Below, one piece after another: positions 60,482 through 64,000 of a DNA stretch of 64,000 nt. Each line of letters begins with the position of its first letter. The stretch's first letter is position 1. Origin of the DNA: Tubiluchus corallicola. Taxonomy: Eukaryota; Priapulida; Priapulimorpha; Priapulimorphida; Tubiluchidae. A program made the position numbers and the translations under genes. A model generated the notes under the pieces. It saw only the letters and a list, made by a program, of their open reading frames with translations, was not told the origin of the DNA and did not search any database. Location: contig JAQGDQ010000178.1 in assembly GCA_030141605.1 (NCBI GenBank), positions 374,628-438,627 of the forward strand. The letters are read 5' to 3'.

Positions 60482-63400
60482 TTGAACACGACCATCCTAA
60501 AAACCTTGTTTCACCTGAACACGACCATCTTAAAAATCTTGTTTCACCTAAACACGACCGTCCTAAAAATTTTGTTTCACCTGAACATGACCGTCCTAAA
60601 TATCTTGTTTCACCTGAACACGACCGTCCTAAAAATCTTGTTTCACCTAAACATGACCGTCCTAAAAATTTTGTTTCATCTGAATATGACCGTCCTAAAA
60701 ATCTTGTTTCTCCTGAACATGACTGTCCTAAAAATCTTGTTTCACCTGAACATGACTGTCCTAAAAATCTTGTTTCACCTGACCACGACCGTCCTAAAAA
60801 TCTTGTTTCACCTGAACACGACCGTCCTAAAAATCTTGTTTTATCTGAATATGACCGTCCTAAAAATCTTGTTTCACCTGAAAATGACCGTCCTAAAAAT
60901 CTTGTTTCACCTGAATATGACCGTCCTAAAAATCTTGTTTCACCTGAACACGACCATCCTAAAAATCTCGTTCTTCCTGAACACGACAGTCCTAAAAACC
61001 TTGTTTCACCTGAACATGACTGTCCTAAAAATCTTGTTTCTCCTGAACATGACTGTCCAAAAAATCTTGTTTCACCTGAACACAAACGTCCTAAAAATCT
61101 TGTTTCACCTGAGACCGTCCTAAAAATCTTGTTTCATCTGAATATGACGGTCCTAAAAATCTTGTTTCACCTGAACACGACCGTCCTAAAAATCTTGTTT
61201 CACCTGAACATGACTGTCCTAAAAATCTTGTTTCACCTGAGCACGACCGTCCTAAAAATCTTGTTTCATCTGAATATGACCGTCCCAGAAATCTTGTTTC
61301 ACCTGAACACGAACGTCCTAAAAAATATTGTTTCTCCTGAACATGACAGTCCTAAAAATCTTGTTTTCCTGAACACGACTGTCATAAAAATCTTGTTTCT
61401 CCTGAACATGACCGTCCTAAAAATCTTGTCTCACCTGAACACGACTGTCCTAAAAATTTTGTTTCACCTGAACACGACTGTCCCAAAAATCTTGTTTCAC
61501 CTGAACATGACCGTCCTAAAAATCTTGTTTCTCCCAAACACGACTGTCCTAAAAATCTTGTTTCACCTGAACACGACTGTCCTAAAAATCTTGTTTCTCC
61601 TGAACATGACCATCCTAAAAGTCTTGTTTCATCTGAATATGACCGTCCTAAAAATTTTGTTTCACCTGAACACGACTGTCCCAAAAATCTTGTTTCACCT
61701 GAACATGACCGTCCTAAAAATCTTGTTTCCTGAACACGACAGTCCTAAAAATCTTGTTTCTCCTGAATATGACCATGCTAAAAATCTTGTTTCTCCTGAA
61801 CATGACCGTCCTAAAAATCTGGTTTTCCTGAACATGACTGTCCTAAAAATCTTGTTTCACCTGAACATGACTGTCCTAAAAATCTTGTTTCACCTGAATA
61901 CAACCGTCCTAAAAATCTTGTTTCACCTGAACACGACCGTCCTAAAAATCTTGTTTCACCTGAATATGACCGTCCTAAAAGACTCGTTCCACCTGAATAC
62001 AACCGTCCTAAAAATCTTGTTTTACCTGAACACGACCGTCCTAAAAATCTTGTTCACCTGAAAATGACCGTCCGAAAAGTCTTGTTTCCCCTGAATACAA
62101 CCATCCTGAAAATCTTGCTTCTCCTGAACATGACTGTCCTAAAAATCTTGTTTCACCTGAACACAACTGCACTAAAAATCTTGTTTCACCTGAACATGAC
62201 TGTCCTAAAAATCTTGTTTCACCTGAGACCGTCCAAAAAATCTTTTTTATCTGAATATGACCGTCCTAAAAATCTTATTTCACCTGAACACGACCGTCCT
62301 AAAAATCTTGTTTCATCTGAATATGACCGTCCTAAAAATCTTGTTTCACCTGAACACGACCGTCCTAAAAATCTTGTTTCACCTGAACACGACTGTCCTA
62401 AAAATCTTGTTTCACCTGAACACGACCGTCCTAAAAATCTTGTTTTATCTGAATATGACCGTCCTAAAAATCTTGTTTCATCTGAACACGACCGTCCTAA
62501 AAATCTTGTTTCACCTGAATATGACCGTCCTAAAAGACTTGTTCCACCTCAATACAACCGTCCTACGAATCTCGTTTTTCCTGAACACGACAGCCCTAAA
62601 AATCTAGTTTCTCCTGAATACGACCATCCTGAAAATCTTGTTTCTCCTGAACATGACAGACCTAGAAATCTTGTTTCACCTGAAAATGACCGTCTGAAAA
62701 GTCTTTTTTCTCCTGAATACGACCATCCTAAAAATCTTATTTCACCTGAACATGACCGTCCTAAAAATCTTGTTTCACCTGAATATGACCATCCTAAAAA
62801 TCTTGTTTCTCCTGAACACGACCGTCCTAAAAATCTTATTTTATCTGAATACGACCATCCTAAAAATCTTATTTCACCTGAACATGAGTGTCCTAAAAAT
62901 CTTGTTTCACCTGAATATGACCATCCTAAAAATCTTGTTTCTCCTGAACACGACCGTCCTAAAAATCTCGTTTCACCTGAATATGACCGTCCTAAAATCT
63001 TGTTTCCTGAACACGACAGTCCTAAAAATCTTGTTTCTCCTGAATATGACCATGCTAAAAATCTTGTTTCTCCTGAACATGACCGTCCTAAAAATCTGGT
63101 TTCATCTGAATATGACCGTCCTAAAAATCTTGTTTCACCTGAACACAACCGTCCTAAAAATCTTGTTTCATCTGAATATGACCATCCTAAAAATCTCATT
63201 TTTCCTGAACACGACAGACCTAAAAATCTTGTTTCTCCTGAATACGACCATCCTGAAAATCTTGTTTCTCCTGAACATGACAGACCTAGAAATCTTGTTT
63301 CACCTGAACACGAACGTCCTAAAAAATATTGTTTCTCCTGAACATGACAAACCTAAAAATCTGGTTTCACCTGAATACGACCATCCTAAAAATCTTGGTT

Positions 63401-64000
63401 CACCTGAACATGACTGTCCTAAAACTCTTGTTTTTCCTGAACACGACTGTCATAAAAATCTTGTTTCTCCTGAACATGACCATCCTAAAAATCTTGTTTC
63501 ACCTGAACACGACCGTCCTAAAAATCTTGTTTCACCTGAACACGACTGTCCCAAAAATCTTGTTTCACCTGAACATGACCGTCCTAAAAATCTTGTTTCT
63601 CCCGAACACGACTGTCCTAAAAATCTTGTTTCACCTGAACACGACTGTCCTAAAAATCTTGTTTCTCCTGAACATGACCATCCTAAAAATCTTGTTTCAC
63701 CTGAACACGACCGTCCTAAAAATCTTGTTTCACCTGAACACGACTGTCCCAAAAATCTTGTTTCACCTGAACATGACCGTCCTAAAAATCTTGTTTCTCC
63801 CGAACACGACTGTCCTAAAAATCTTGTTTCACCTGAACACGACTGTCCTAAAAATCTTGTTTCTCCTGAACATGACCATCCTAAAAATCTTGTTTCACCT
63901 GAACACGACCGTCCTAAAAATCTTGTTTCACCTGAACACGACCGTCCTAAAAATCTTGTTTCACCTGAATATGACCGTCCTAAAAGACTTGTTTCACCTT
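60482..64000 (+). repeat. 33-bp minisatellite, at least 106 units, running off the window end
   Basis: Unit: ctaaaaatcttgtttcacct then gaacacgaccgtc. Variation is mainly ac/at in gaacac/gaatat, gt/at in cgtcct/catcct and tttcacct/tttctcct. Since 33 is a multiple of 3 and the unit lacks stops in several frames, long frames appear on both strands (plus: HDRPKNLVSPE; minus: GETRFLGRSCS). Small deletions (about 61110, 61325, 61365, 61725, 62055, 62225, 62995, 63330) shift each frame, arguing against coding. In 63481-63960 a 198-bp higher-order unit (6 x 33) repeats (63481, 63679, 63877). It begins about 0.65 kb upstream of the SUEL exon, so it lies in a 5' intron or upstream of the gene. Confidence 0.92.

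Noticed and set aside
60433-63341. Long plus-strand open frames (542 and 425 codons) as a repeat protein gene
   Set aside because: The frames are by-products of the stop-free 33-bp unit. Long frames exist on the other strand too, small deletions shift the frame repeatedly, and there is no signal peptide, splice structure or non-repeat domain.
60482-64000. CRISPR-like array
   Set aside because: Units are contiguous 33-bp repeats with no unique spacers; the context is a eukaryotic intron or flank.

Overview
The window is nuclear DNA of an invertebrate animal. It is AT-rich, and one large gene on the minus strand runs through almost all of it in at least 51 short exons separated by introns full of mobile elements. 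The exon boundaries were read by eye from GT-AG borders, reading-frame phase and family motifs; apart from one suspected missing exon, every consecutive pair of exons agrees in phase. The species cannot be named from this sequence. Intron structure, TE mix and domain content fit a cnidarian, sponge, tunicate or similar animal.

The gene encodes a very large polycystin-1-family membrane protein (about 3,390 residues in the part seen; the 5' end with the signal peptide is not found). Reading the minus strand from high to low coordinates, the order is: SUEL/galactose-binding lectin exon (59836-59456); 15 EGF-like domains, one per phase-1 exon (57999-46665); PKD-like fold and REJ region (45671-38149); linker and GAIN-like region (36799-26167); one 1,066-bp exon with a strikingly cysteine-rich helical-type region (24918-23853); a PLAT domain on the extracellular side (23305-16412); GPS motif and TM1 (15714-14908); the usual intracellular PLAT domain (14005-12540); TM2-TM5 with loops (11334-6143); TM6 (5320-5137); the extracellular TOP/polycystin domain (3014-2520 and the start of the last exon); and TM7-TM11 with a basic cytoplasmic tail ending at the stop codon at 60-62.

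Three things about this gene stand out. First, seven consecutive EGF exons (51040-54156) are an array of near-identical 500-bp exon+intron units, a recent exon multiplication. Second, the region between the GAIN-like part and the GPS carries two inserted modules: a Cys-rich domain with an 11-residue C-x3-C-x6 rhythm, and a second PLAT domain outside the cell. Third, the cytoplasmic tail holds a duplicated 19-residue basic motif.

The introns hold a decayed Ty3/gypsy-type LTR retrotransposon (16916-21372, opposite strand to the gene), three fragments of non-LTR retrotransposons, Penelope-like GIY-YIG fragments in inverted arrangement (38.66-39.25 kb), piggyBac-like and Tc1/mariner-type MITEs, a tRNA-derived SINE, a GC-richer tandem duplication of about 0.8 kb (33.9-35.5 kb), and several micro- and minisatellites. 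From 60.48 kb to the window end there are at least 3.5 kb of a 33-bp minisatellite whose unit length keeps frames open on both strands; it is probably not coding.
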